A stretch of DNA of 64,000 nt from Cladopsammia gracilis (GCA_022457155.1 JAJGOT010000016.1:1687501-1751500); one strand, 5' to 3'; positions 42,954 through 54,909 are shown, numbered from the stretch's first letter. The notes: a model not told the origin generated them from the sequence alone. Program-made: numbers and translations.

Positions 42954-43832
42954 TCACTGGGATTGTAAGACCCGAAGAGGAATATTGGCTGCAACTTGGT
43001 TTGTCTGACATCGAAAAAGTGAAACCAGAGCCCGTTTGAATTCTGGCATACGGATTGCGTACAAAATGGGATTTACGAGAGAGTTTGCATAATGTAAAAC
43101 AATCAGAGCAAAATTTAAATGAAAAGATCCTGATTTAGAGAGGGAACGAAAACTGTCAGAAATTAAATAAAGAAAACTGCATAAAACTATTGGTAACAAC
43201 AATAATACAGATAAAAATGTCATGATGAACAATGTTACAGTTAGTTTTCTCTCTCTATTGGCTGCACCATGGAGATGGTGATTCCTTCCCCGATGTTTTA
43301 ACAGCTATGTTTAACAGCTATGGACGTGTAAGAAACACAAATAACAAATAGGCAGATTAAGTTGAATGAAATCCAGAAGTACAAATAATTCGTTTCCACT
43401 ATAAAGCGAACACTTGCGATCAATGCAGCTACCACCCAGATTACAGCAATTGCTATCCCATAGATCCATTTTCTGATCACACGATGTCGAAACGGACGAA
43501 ACGTAGCGTGCAACTGTTTTAAAGAAATTGCAGCTATGGTTGTTATAGAAAAAACATTAAACAAATGTTCTAAATAAACGCTAGCTTTATGCCAGTTTCC
43601 CATAACGTCGTACTTCCAGAGGTTACATGACCTTCCAGAAAATATGAAGAGCATTAACTCTAAAAATCCTCCCGTTAGCATATCTGCAACTGCCAGGTTG
43701 ATAACCAAGGACATTCCACGCTTGTCTCAAAAAGACAACTATTGTAACGATATTAAATGTTACTATGGCAACAGACTCAGTCATCAATAGTGCAAGCCAG
43801 ATGGAGCACTCAGATCTAGAGAAAGAAAACAT
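42954..43832 (-). pseudogene. Class A GPCR, copy 2, two frame breaks
   Basis: Minus-strand start MFSFSRSECSIWLALLMTES is intact. The frame is then lost at about 43730, where the intracellular loop 1 sequence present in the other copies is partly deleted. A second break at about 43300 comes from a short duplication (TTTAACAGCTATG twice) after TM5. TM6, TM7 (NSLVNPILY) and the tail resume in another frame. KQL replaces DRY as in the other copies. Confidence 0.88.
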
Positions 43833-44149
43833 CCTGAAATTTCTTTCTCTTTACGTTCTTCTTAAGAGAATAACAATCGCTTATCTGTGGAGAGAAGTTA
43901 AAAGAAGAGTTTATTTCAAGATGTTCTCAGTTTTTCTTCTCCAAAAACCAATACGGTCCGGCGGTTGATAGTCACATTAGCTGCAAATTGTTCATGAAAC
44001 TTTGCATAGTAATACAAGACATCATGAGAAAGGTCAGCATTAGATTCCATCCACCAACACGACCTCGGACACTTATTGAGAATTATATAACGTAATGTCT
44101 ACACTTTTTTTCAATAAATTTTTAAGTGTAAAAAAGAAAATCTAAAATC

Positions 44150-44240
44150 CCTGGGCCAGTCAGGATTGAACCTGTGACCTCGGCTAGGCTTAGGCTTACA
44201 TAGCCTACCGTACCAGAGTACCACCTAGCTTCTCGGGTTG
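44150..44240 (-). repeat. tRNA-derived (SINE-like) sequence
   Basis: Minus strand contains a perfect B box GGTTCAATCC (44163-44172) preceded by GGTGGTACTCTGGTAC-type A-box/D-arm sequence. No proper acceptor stem, so not a tRNA gene. The copy at 50515-50605 has a mutated B box (GGTTAAATCC). Confidence 0.5.
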
Positions 44241-44484
44241 TTTAGGCCTAAATTTAACTATATAAACTGCTAACCCCAACCTCAGCTGAAAGCAAACCAG
44301 TTACCCCATTATATAAGTATCAATAAGGCGTCCCAGGTGGTGTTGGTGAATGGAATCGCATGCTAACCCATCAGAAACATCTTAAAGATTAGAGGCATTC
44401 TGTAGATTCCCTGTGTCAGTGTTTGTTCGCTATAACTGAAAGCCTGTCTTCAATAATGTGTCAAAAGAGAAGTTTAAATTCACA

Positions 44485-44580
44485 ACAAGAATCGAGCCTG
44501 TCACCTCAGCTGGTGTCTTAACTTCTGAGGCGTGTGAAAGAGTAGATGGTAATGCTAAGCACTTCGGTAGCCACCTTTAG
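44485..44580 (-). repeat. Second tRNA-derived repeat, unit A
   Basis: B-box-like GGCTCGATTCT on the minus strand. Unit B (52008-52085) and unit C (56708-56720) have GGTTCGATTCT. Shared flanks show it predates the duplications. Confidence 0.45.
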
Positions 44581-45445
44581 TTTGATTGATGTCCACTAAA
44601 ACTCAACTTTATCCGCTTCTAGCTTTGGAAGGCGATGGGTCGATCGTTATTGATAACCGCTTTGAGCGTTTGCCCCGCACGTGTGAACCAGCCTTGACAG
44701 ATCATGAAATTTCTCCACTCGACACGGTTCTGAGCCAACCAGCCGTTTTTGTATAGTTATAATTTAACTTACAACTAAAAAGACATGAACGAAGGTTTGT
44801 TTAATAAGAAGTTCCGTTTCCTTTGTAATTAATACGGTTTTACAAGAATATATAGTCAATTGCCTGCGACACTTAGCGCTAAAAGAAAAGAGACTAAAAA
44901 GCTGCAGCTTTCAAGTAAATAGAAACAACAGTTTAAAAATCTTTAAAATAAGAATATTTTATTGTAAGACTCAGGAGGATAAAAAAGGATGGAAATAAAT
45001 ATGAAAATGCTAAAGTTATCATGATATTGAGGAAAAATATTGACTTTTCTTGCAAGCCACCTGCTCTTAATTTTTGCTAGCGGAACTTTAACGCTACAGT
45101 TATCCAGCGTATCTTCAAAATTTGAACCATGTTTTTTACCCTGTAAAAGATAGGGTCTCTTACAATTTTAAAAAGAAAAATAAAGCAAATTTCCGTTGAA
45201 CCAGCAGACATGAGATGATCTTAAGAAAAGTGAACACAGTTTTTTTTTCGGATGAAACTTCATCCACCATCACTTAGAAATGGAATAAAACCGACCAGCG
45301 GTTTTGTTCCACTTCAAACTTATGATAGATGAAGTTTCATCGGAAAAATGTTTTTTAAATTCAAAACTGTGTTTAGTTCTCTTAAAAATAAAGCAAAAAC
45401 AGAAACAGTAATAATCTTGAGCAACTAGTTAAGCGAAGACTGACC

Positions 45446-45646
45446 TTAAGTGAGGACTGGTCGTTGGGGTTAACACTGAAGAAACAGCAGCAAACTTGAT
45501 AATGTAAGTTCTAGCAGCATCAAACTTATTATTATAATTATTGTTTCTAGTAACATCAGACTTGTTGATGTCAAGGCTAACAGCATCAGACTTGTCATTG
45601 TCAGTTCTAGAGTTTACACGCTGGTCATCTACGAAACCTGGCACTG
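45446..45646 (-). other. Possible upstream exon of the GPCR copy 2 transcript
   Basis: On the minus strand CTTTCCTTTCAG precedes an open, Asp/Lys-rich repetitive segment (TDNDKSDA, NNKFDAARTY) ending AAG|GTCAGT. A related segment lies at 52930-53075 in unit B, frame-shifted. Splice-like borders on both sides, but the sequence is internally repetitive and may be non-coding. Confidence 0.25.
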
Positions 45647-46600
45647 AAAGGAAAGAGGCCACATAACTGCGATTTTCAAGGAAAAAACAGTCATTATATA
45701 TTAAAATGAACATTCGTTATTAAAATCTAATTGATATCCAAACGTTTTATTTTAAGACTAAGTAGCCCAAGGGAAAGACTAGAATGGAAATATATTTTAA
45801 ATGCTCACGTTCAAGCCATTTTAACATATGAATCTATTTTTTTTACCAGCCACCTGTCATGCAGCGTGTTTTCAAAATTAGAAATATTTTTATCCTGTTG
45901 AATTAAATGTTCGCAATGTTTCTTCTTCTCGGCAAATGCCATCAAACAGTGAAAATACCTTTTTCGACAGACAACACGTCGGGTGTCTGAAAATGACTTT
46001 TAAAAAAGTTTCAAAAGAAAAATAAGCAAATTTCCGTAAAACCAGCAGACATGAGATAATCTTAAGTACACAGGCAACACATTTTTTTTTTATCATTTTT
46101 GAAGACTAATGGTTTCATTTTACTTCAAACTGATGATGGATGAAGTCTCATCCAAAACGTGTCTTCTAAATTGAAAACTGTCTTCGTTTTCCTTAAATGC
46201 GGCGAATGGAATATCATTTTCCGGTTGAGGGCACCCAACAAAGATAAAAACGGGTTAAATTAATAATATGTTACCGCCCACTAAAAACAGAATGACTGAC
46301 TCCCTAATGGGAATTAAAACGAGAATGATTTGGCAAATTTCAGGCCAACCGGACAACCGATCAATGTGGTCCAACCCTTTTTTCGTAAATAATTTTTTCA
46401 CTCAGAAGGAGATTAAATAAACATTGTTGTTTAATGACGTTGAAATAATTACAACCCTCTAACCCTTGGTTTCTACAACGAATTGGAACCTTAATGTAAA
46501 ATGATTAATGTCACAAAAGGTGCTGCAGCAACATCATTTTTTGTGTGTTTATTTGCCAAGAGGCAGAAAATTGCAGTAAATTGCTTAACAGCAGTAAAGA
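45640..46600. other. Distal part of duplicated unit A
   Basis: No gene. Matches 53080-53870 (for example CATTTTCCGGTTGAGGGCAC, TTTTTTCACTCAGAAGGAGA). The unit border is near 46430/53870. Confidence 0.5.
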
Positions 46601-46616
46601 TAATTTTTCTAGCTTT

Positions 46617-46999
46617 AGAGCGATTTACAATTGAGTGTCGGAAGTAATTTCGCGATTGCTTTTGTTATTCATTGCTGGTAAAATAAAACCAAAACCAATC
46701 ATTATGGCCGCCGCATCCTAGCCGATTTTTGTTTAAGAACGCCGATTTTTTCGTTTTTTATCGAGATCAAATCTGAGATCTAGCACTGCCAGATATCGCC
46801 TGACACGGTCCGATGTTCTATCGGCTAACAAATAATCGGCGAGTGTGCGGCGGCCTTTACTTGCTTGCACGCGTTTCCCGCGCTTGGCAGCCGCCACATG
46901 TAGTTGCTTTGAGTTCTGATTGGTTTATTGGATTTTATGTGCTTGCTGTGATTGGCCAGGGAAACTACTTTGGTTTTGTTTTTACGATACTCAATTGAT
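46617..46999. mobile_element. MITE 'GAGCAGTTTTCAATTG' family with a nested element
   Basis: Outer ends GAGCGATTTACAATTGAGTG and complement. Between 46704 and 46857 lies a foreign 154-bp block with its own inverted ends GGCCGCCGCATCCTAGCCGA and, reversed, GGCCGCCGCACACTCGCCGA. Confidence 0.78.
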
Positions 47000-47149
47000 T
47001 CTAAATGAAACGACTTAGCTAATTTCGAAACCCGACGATCTTTAATTCTTGGCTTGCACTTACGTCATAACATGTCATATTAAAATTCAAAAATATTAAC
47101 CCTATTTTGCCTGTTTTTTTTTTCTTTTGCACATTGATATATTTTAACA

Positions 47150-48440
47150 TCGAGTATGTATTGAAATATTGAAATATTAATTTTGCTGCATAGACGATCT
47201 ACTGAGCCATAAACGTACTTAAGAAATCAAAGATGTACTATAACATCGAGTATGTATTGAAACATTAATAGTTAGTTAATATAAATCAAAGATATACTAT
47301 AGCATCCAGTATGTATTGACACATTAATAGATAATATAAATCAAAGATATACTATAGCATCCAGTATGTATTGACACATTAATAGATAATTAATGTAAAT
47401 CAAAAATGTATTATAACACTGAGTATGTACTGAAACATTAATTGTTAATTAATATAAATCAAAGTTGTTATGACATCGAGTATGCATTGAAACATTAATA
47501 GTTTAATTAGTATAAATCAAAGATGTATTATAGCATCGAGTGTGTATTGAAACATCAATAGTTAATTAATATCAATCAAAGATGTACTATGACATCGAAT
47601 AGTATTGGAACATTAATAGATAAGTGATATAAATCAAAGATGTACCATGACATCGAGTGTGTATTGAAACATTAATAGATAATTAATATAAATCAAAGAT
47701 GTACTATGACATCGAGTGTGTATTGGAATATTAATGGATAATTAATATAAATCAAAGATGTTATGACATCAATTATGTATTGAAACATCAATAAATAATT
47801 AATATAAATCAAAGATGTACTGTAACATCGGGAGTTTATCGAAACATCAACAGATAATTAGTAATATATACATAAAATATGAGCGGCAATTAATAAATAT
47901 CAATTAATAATTAATATCAATCAAAGATGTACTATGACATCGAACATGTAATGGAACATTAATAGATAAGTAATATAAATCAAAGATGTACTACAACATC
48001 GAGTATGTATTGGAGCATTAATAGATACTTAATATAAATCAAAGATGTACTATGACATCGAACATGTATTGGAGCATTAATAGATAATTAATATAAATCA
48101 AAGATGTACTATGACATCGAGCATGTATTGAAACATTAATAGATAATTAATATAAATCAAAGATGTATTATAACATCGAGTATGTATTGAAACATTTAGT
48201 TAATTAATATAAATCAAAGATGTTATGACATCAAGAATGTATTGAAACATCAATAGTTAATATAAATCCAAGATGTACAATAACATCAATTATATTGAAA
48301 CATCAATAGTTAATTAATATAAATCAAAGATGTTATGACATCAATTATGTATTGAAACATCAATATATAATTAATATAAATCAAAGATGTACTATAACAT
48401 CGGGAGTTTATCGAAACATCAACAGATAATTAGTAATATA
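47150..48440 (+). repeat. 57-60 bp AT-rich minisatellite, array B
   Basis: More than 20 units, as in array A. A stray TACATAAAATATGAGCGGCAA at 47870-47890 in the middle shows that the array is two arrays joined by an internal duplication. Confidence 0.92.
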
Positions 48441-48450
48441 TACATAAAAT

Positions 48451-48642
48451 ATGAGCGGCAAAACTACAAAGGCGAGCCGCAGGCGAGTCATTGGAAATTT
48501 TCACACAGTTCTGCTGCGAATATTTTATCTGACTTCTGAAAGAACAATCGCAATAAAGCTTGTAGCAATCGTATTACTATTGTATTTATTTACATGGTTT
48601 TTAACAGTCCCGTTTCTCATCGAGGTAAATCTAGTTAGCTGA
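48451..48642 (+). pseudogene. Conserved small ORF, copy B (frame altered)
   Basis: Starts MSGKTTKASRRRVIGNFHTV like copy C, then a non-triplet indel after AIKLVA changes the C-terminal frame. Confidence 0.25.
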
Positions 48643-49318
48643 AGTAAGTTGAAATAGTAATGATAATACACACACATTACTAAAACACATTTATTAAACA
48701 AGACGAAAGTGGAAGAAATTAGCGTTTGAGCTGGCATAGTGCTTATACGGTAACATGCTGAATATAAGCCCTCTTGTAAAAAGCTGATTTGTTGCTATGT
48801 TCAGAGTTTAAACTGTGCCTTTCAATTGCTAATCGAACCCTTTTTTAAACGCAAAATATCCTCCAATAACAAGCTCCCTTAAAAATTACCTACAAAATAA
48901 TCCCTTCAACGAATATAAGCCCAGGACTTTTATTTGGAATTTTTTGGCAACTTTGATCTTGAATCTTGAGGCAGGTCATTAAACGAGTGTTTTTATCTCA
49001 AGTTACCTCGAACGTTAGTTGTTTACGAACAAGACACAGCAAATTTTGCCAGAATATTTACCTGCTTATTATATGTTGTTCAAATTTTCTATCTCCAAAA
49101 AGATGTTTTGAATCAAAATTAACCCTTAATCGACAAACTCTAGAAGCACGCGTGTTAACTTGATTTGCGTGCCTGAAGCCATATGCTTATCAACTACAGT
49201 ACATGGTTTCTCTGTTGGGGCAGTTGAGATTAACACTTGCGTGTAGATTGTCAGCTTTTGCAGTAAAATATAGCATTTTATATAGTACAAAACGTACATA
49301 ATTTTATCGTCTATATCA

Positions 49319-50200
49319 TCAACGGGGTGGTAAGACTCGAACAGGAAGATTGGCTGCAACTTGGTTTGTCTGACATTGAAAAAGTAAAAGCAGAGCCCTT
49401 TTGAATTCTGGCATTCGGATTGCGTACAAAATAGGATTTACGAGAGAGTTTGCATAATATAGAATAACAAGAGCATAATTTAAACGAAAAGACACTAATT
49501 TAGGTAGGGAACGAAAACGGTCAGAAGTTAAATAAAGAAAAGTGCATAAAACAAACGGTAACCACACTAATAAAGATAACAATGTCATGATGAACAATGT
49601 AACAGTCAGTTTTCTCTCTCTATTGGCTGCACCATGAGCATGGTGATTCCTTCCCCAATGAAATTTCATAGCTATGGACGCGTAAGAAACACAAATAACA
49701 AATAGGCAGATTAAATTGAATGAAATCCAGAAGTACAAATAATTATCTCCCACTATAAATCGAACACTTGGGACCACTGCAGCCACCACCCAGATTACAG
49801 CAATTACTATCCCATAGACCCATTTTCTGATCACACGATGTTGAAACGGACGAAACGTAGCGTGCAGCTGTTTTAAAGAAATTGCAGCGATGGTTGTTAT
49901 AGAAGAAACATTAAACAACAGTTCTAAATAAAAGCTAGCTTTATCCCAGTTTCCCGTTACGTCGTACTTCCAAAGGTTACATGACCATCCCGAAAATATG
50001 AAGAGCATTAACTCTGAAAATCCTCCCGATAGCATATCTGCAACTGCCAAGTTGATAACCAAGGACATTCCACGCTTGCGCAGACTTCGAGTTCTCATAA
50101 AAACAATTATTGTGACGACATTGAATGTTACTATGGCAACAGACTCAGTCATCAATAGTGCAAGCCAGATGGAGCACTCAGATCTAGAGAAAGAAAACAT
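49319..50200 (-). CDS. Class A (rhodopsin-like) GPCR, copy 3
   Basis: 293 residues, seven TM segments, start MFSFSRSECSIWLALLMTES as in copy 2. LAVADML in TM2, KQL in place of DRY, VWLPF in TM6, NSLVNPILY in TM7, Cys-containing tail ending VLPPR. Closest to copies 2 and 4 by eye. Intact frame. The splice acceptor conserved upstream of the other copies is mutated here (CACAG to CACAT at about 50253), so 5' processing may differ. Confidence 0.93.
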   Translation of the reverse strand: MFSFSRSECSIWLALLMTESVAIVTFNVVTIIVFMRTRSLRKRGMSLVINLAVADMLSGGFSELMLFIFSGWSCNLWKYDVTGNWDKASFYLELLFNVSSITTIAAISLKQLHATFRPFQHRVIRKWVYGIVIAVIWVVAAVVPSVRFIVGDNYLYFWISFNLICLFVICVSYASIAMKFHWGRNHHAHGAANRERKLTVTLFIMTLLSLLVWLPFVLCTFLYLTSDRFRSLPKLVSFRLNYALVILYYANSLVNPILYAIRMPEFKRALLLLFQCQTNQVAANLPVRVLPPR

Positions 50201-50803
50201 CCTGAAATTTCTTTCTCTTTATGTTCTTCTTAAGATAATAACAATTGCTTATATGTGGAGAGAAGTTAAAAGAAGAGTTTATTTCAAGATGTTCTCAGTT
50301 TTTCTTCTCCAAAAGCCAATACGGTCCGGCGATTGATAGTCACATTAGCTGCAAATTGTTCATGAAACTTTGCATACTAATACAATACATCATCAGAAAG
50401 GTCAGCATTAGATTCCACCCACCAACACCACCTTGGACACTTATTGAGAATTATGTTACATAATGTCGACACTTTTTTTTTCAATAAGTTTTTAAGCCGT
50501 GTAAAAAAGAAAATCTAAAATCCCCGCTCAGGATTTAACCTGTGACCTCAGCTAGGCTTAGGCTTACATAGCCTACCGTACCACTGTACCACCTAGCTTC
50601 TCGGGTTGTTTAGGCCTAAATTTAACTATAACTTTAACTATAACTATAACTATAACTATAACCCTAACCTAAACTGAAAGCTAACCAGTTACCCCGTTAA
50701 ATAAGTATCAATAAAGCGTCCGGGGGATGTTGGTGAATGGAATCGCACTCTAACCCATTAGAGGCATTCTGTAGATGCCCTGAGTCAATGTTTGTACGCT
50801 ATA

Positions 50804-51951
50804 GAGCGTTTTCACATGACGTCATAAAAATTAAAAAGTCTAAAGTATACATCCTACAAAGCTGTTTATAACATGGTATGTGGATACCAGTATTATAATC
50901 ATTCACAAAAAGTTTCAGGTTTTAACGATGTTTCGTTTTCGACTTATAAAGGTTGTAAATGTGTAACGCAATTTGTCACGCTATTTCAAATAAGCCGTGA
51001 AAATAAACAAAATGGAACTAGTTGAAAGTTATTAATGAATTATAGATGCTTATAAGCCGATTTCATGCCACTTATAGTGAATACAATATTTTATGATGAG
51101 ATTTTTGGTGTTATTAAGACTTTGAAGTCTTTAACCCTATTCGGCCTGGGGGGGGCACAAAGTGCCCGCGCTAACTTTGAACGTTCATAACTTCTTTAAT
51201 ATGTATTCAAACGCCATCAAACTTTGTGACTTTTCCTAAAATTTATCTGGCAACAATTTTGTATGACAATTTTTCGATCACGTGACTTGATGTTTCCATG
51301 GCAACAACATTTTGACAGCCATGTTTTTTGAAATTTGCATATTTGTACCTTTGAATGAAGAAAAACAATGTTTATTGGTATAACTTTTATATTTTTACGT
51401 CATTTAGCGTTTATTTATTGGTTTTGATTAATTTTGAGTCAATTTGGACGGTTTTTAAGAGGTTTTGAAAAATTTCAGAAATCCAAGATGGCGGATCCAA
51501 GATGGCGGCCATATAACTAATTACCTAATAACTACGTCATATGACGTCATCGTTCCATTGTGCGGACCGCAAAGGAGACAGTTTCGGACGTACTATGTAC
51601 CCTCTAAGTTTCATTGTCGTAGCTTTAATGTTCTTGAAGTTACGAAGGGGGGGCACAATGTGCCCCCCCCCCCCCCCCCCCCAGGCTCAGGAACTCAAAA
51701 AAAGCCCAGGCCGAATAGGGTTAAATTTTTGGCCGCCATGTTGGTGTTCCTAAGTGGAACACCAAGATGGCCGCTCCATACATTTCTTACTAAAAATGTC
51801 TTTTCTCATTCGCCTATAACTCTTGAATTAAATGCTCTTGCGCTTCAAAATTTGGCCCAGATGTGTGGTTTTAAACTCTCTACAATTACCATAAACATTT
51901 TAGAATCGAAAACTGCTTCTGAATTTTGATATGACGTCAGTGAAAACCCTC
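50804..51951. mobile_element. 1148-bp TIR element with TATA target duplication
   Basis: Ends GAGCGTTTTCAC and complement GTGAAAACCCTC, each followed inward by TGACGTCA (50817-50824, 51932-51939), flanked by TATA (50800-50803, 51952-51955). Unit A has the empty site (GTTCGCTATAACTGAAAGC near 44425). No transposase frame. Contains AAGATGGCGGC motifs and an internal inverted pair (TTAACCCTATTCGGCCTGG at 51131 and complement at 51705-51723). Confidence 0.9.
51131..51723. mobile_element. Possible element nested inside the 1148-bp element
   Basis: Inverted ends TTAACCCTATTCGGCCTGG and complement, with a poly-C run at 51663-51682. Related single ends TTAACCCTATTTTGCCTG occur at 40979 and 47098. Confidence 0.5.
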
Positions 51952-52319
51952 TATAACTGAAAACCTGTCTTCAATAATGTGTCAAAAGAAAAGTTTAAAT
52001 TCACACCAAGAATCGAACCTGTCACCTCAGTTGGTGCCTTAACTTATGAGGCGTGTGAAAGCACTTCAGTAGCCACCTTTAGTTTGATTGACGTCCACTA
52101 AAACTCATCTTTATCCGCTTCTAGTTTGGAAGGCGATGGGTTGATCGTTATTGGTAACCGCTTCCTTTGTAATTAATGCGGCTTTACAAGATTATAATTT
52201 AATATACTCAATTGCCTGCGACACTTCGCGTTAAAGAAAAGAGACTAAAAAGCTGCAGCTTTCAAGTAAATAGAAACAACAGTTATGAAAAGTCACCTCT
52301 TTTAAAAATCTTTAAAATC

Positions 52320-53870
52320 CAAACATTTTATTATAAGACTCAGGAGGCGCATGGATAAACCAGAATGGAAATAAATATGAAAACGCTAAGTAACGTTATC
52401 ATGATACTGAGGGAAAATATTGACTTTTGTTGCAAGCCACCTGCTCTTAATTGTTGTTAGCGGAAATTTAACGCTACAGTTATCCAGCGTATCTTCAAAG
52501 TTTGAACTTTTTTACCCTGTTAAATTAAAAATTTTCCAAATCTTTCTCGTTCTCGGCAAGTGTTATCACAACATACATCAAAACGCGAAAATATGGGTTT
52601 TGTGTTTTGCGAAAGACATGATGGGGTCTCTCACTATTTTAAAAAGAAAAATAAAGCAAATTTCCATTGAACCAGCAGGCATGAGTTGGTCGCAGGAATA
52701 GTGAACACAGTTTTCAATTTAAAAGATGTTTTGGATAAAACTTTATCCATCATCACTTTGAATGAAATAAAACCGACTAGCGGTTTTTTTTCCACTTCAA
52801 ACTGACGATAGATGAAGTTTCATCCAAAAAATGTTTCTTTTTAAATTGAAAACTGTGTTCGGTTCTCTTAAAAATACAGCAAAAACAAAAACAGTAATAA
52901 TAATCTTAACCAACTAATAAAACGAAGACTGACCTTAAGTGAGAACTGGTCGTTGGGACAACACTGAAGAAACAGCAGCAAACTTGTTAATGTAACTTCT
53001 AACAGCATCAAACATATAATGATTAGTTCTAGCAGCATCAGACTTGTCATTGTCAATTCTAGAATTTTAAACGCCGGTCATCATTACGTCATCATCGTAT
53101 TAAACATTTCATTTTAAGACTAAGTAGCCCAATGGATAAACTAGAATGGAAATAAATTTAAAAATGTTCAAGTTGCCATGGTTTTGAAGGAAAATATTTA
53201 TCTGTTTTCGCAACCCACCTGCATATACATACATACACGCATACATGCATAAACTTTATTTTAACTCGAATTTAAGTGTAGCTGGTGAAGCTAATTTCTT
53301 CGAGTAAAATAACATATAACAATGAAAAAATAAAATTTATGCATATGCATTCTTATTCTCGGCAATTATTATTATCACAACGTCCATCAAAACGTGAAAA
53401 TACGTTTTCCGACAGACAAAACATGGGTGTCTGAAAATGACTTTTAAAAAAAGTTTAAAAAGAAAAATAAAGCAGATTTCCGTAAAACCAGCAGACATGA
53501 GATAATCTTAAGGAAAGTCAATACACTTTTTTTTCATTTTTGAAGAGTAGCGGTTTCATTTTACTTCAAACTGACGATGGACGAAGTTTTATCCAAAACG
53601 TGTCTTCTAAATAGAAAATTGTGTTCGATTTTTCTTAAATGCGGCGAATGGAATTTTTTAGCATTTTCCGGTTGAGGGCACCCAACAAAGAAAAAAAACC
53701 GTTAAATTAATATATTCCCGTTCCCTAAAAACAGAATGGCTGACTCCCCAATGATAATCAAAACGAGAACAGTTTGGCAAATCTCAGGCCAACTGGACGA
53801 CAAATCAACGCGGTCCAACTCTTTTTCCGTAAACATTTTTTTCACTCAGAAGGAGATTAAATAAATATTG
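52320..53870. other. 5' flank of GPCR copy 3 (distal unit B)
   Basis: No gene recognised. Contains a hairpin repeat (TGATGAAGTTTCATCC-like, 52725-52830 and 53528-53605; also 45248-45352 and 46090-46165) and, at 53218-53330, a (CATA)n tract plus AAACTTTATTTTAACTCG resembling a LINE 3' tail. Confidence 0.45.
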
Positions 53871-53874
53871 TTGC

Positions 53875-54096
53875 TTAACACCACACGCTTATCTCTTGGC
53901 AGTCATTTTGTTGTATTTCCAGGAGGAGTTTTGTTTTCTTGTCATAAAATAATCCACAAATGCCATAGAAGCCGCAAACGTTAAATTCGACTTGTCTCGG
54001 CAAGTCAATCGTTCTCCTGAACTCAAAGGTGAACTTTGTGAGAATCGGTTGCAAAGCCCGGGGGGGGGGGGGGTTACTCCCTATAAGGATTGTCAC
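53875..54096 (-). CDS. Unrecognised 73-residue ORF
   Basis: Reads LTKFTFEFRRTIDLPRQVEF and CGFYGICGLFYDKKTKLLLE. The composition looks protein-like rather than repetitive, and the frame starts at a poly-G/C run (54060-54073). No family recognised; may be an exon fragment or chance. Confidence 0.2.
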   Translation of the reverse strand: MTILIGSNPPPPRALQPILTKFTFEFRRTIDLPRQVEFNVCGFYGICGLFYDKKTKLLLEIQQNDCQEISVWC

Positions 54097-54257
54097 ACTG
54101 GTATCTACGTACCATGTTAGAAACAGCTTTGTAGCATGTAAAGCTTAGATTTTTCCGAAATTAGAGAACTTTGTATTTGTCCGCCATTTTAGGCACACAG
54201 ACTGGCTCATCAGTTACGCTGTATTTGCTCCACAGACGATCCACTGAGTCATAAACT

Positions 54258-54715
54258 TAATTAAGAAATCAAAGATGTACTGTAGCATCGATTATGTATT
54301 GAAACATTAATAGATAACAGAAGCTTATGACGTGTTATAAGCTTCTGTAGATAATTAATAGATGTACATCAAGTATGTATTGGAACCGTCCATTAATAGA
54401 TAATTAATATCAACCAAAGATGTACTATAACATTGAGTATGTATTGAAACATTAATAGATAATTAATATAAATCAAAGATGTTATAACATCAAGTATATA
54501 TTGAAACATCAATAGATAATTAATTAATATAAATCAAAGATGTATTATAACATCGAGTATGTATTGAAACAACAATATTTAATTAATATAAATCAAAGAT
54601 GTATTATAACATCGGGTATGTATTGAAAAATCAATAGTTAATTAACATAAATCAAAGATGTACTATAACATCGGGAGATATTGAAACATCAACAGATAAT
54701 TAGTAATACATAAAA
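54258..54715 (+). repeat. 57-60 bp AT-rich minisatellite, array C
   Basis: Same unit as arrays A and B. A 30-bp hairpin (ACAGAAGCTTAT…ATAAGCTTCTGT, 54317-54348) interrupts it. Confidence 0.9.
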
Positions 54716-54716
54716 T

Positions 54717-54905
54717 ATGAGCGGCAAAACTACAAAGGCGAGCCGCAGGCGAGTCATTGGAAATTTTCACACAGTTCTGCTGCGAATATTTTATCTGAAT
54801 TCTAAAAGAACAATCATAATAAAGCTTGTTAGCAATCGTATTACTATTGTATTTATTTACATGATTTTTAACAGTCCCATTTCTCATCGAGGTAAATCTA
54901 GTTAG
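54717..54905 (+). CDS. Conserved small ORF, copy C
   Basis: 62 codons starting MSGKTTKASRRRVIGNFHTV and ending SPISHRGKSS. Frame shared with copy A with in-frame indels (12 nt and 3 nt). Function unknown; coding status doubtful. Confidence 0.25.
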   Translation: MSGKTTKASRRRVIGNFHTVLLRIFYLNSKRTIIIKLVSNRITIVFIYMIFNSPISHRGKSS

Positions 54906-54909
54906 CTGA

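Larger units (their letters stand above)
43885..45440. other. 5' flank of GPCR copy 2
   Basis: No independent gene. Matches 50254-52900 (unit B) in order, except for the 1148-bp insertion in B. Includes two tRNA-derived B-box repeats and a hairpin repeat (45248-45352). Confidence 0.5.

Noticed and set aside
44150..44240. A tRNA gene
   Set aside because: A B box is present but no acceptor stem or clean cloverleaf; better explained as a SINE-like relic.
41750..48440. CRISPR-like regularly spaced repeats
   Set aside because: Whole units repeat with drift and no unique spacers; this is a eukaryotic minisatellite.
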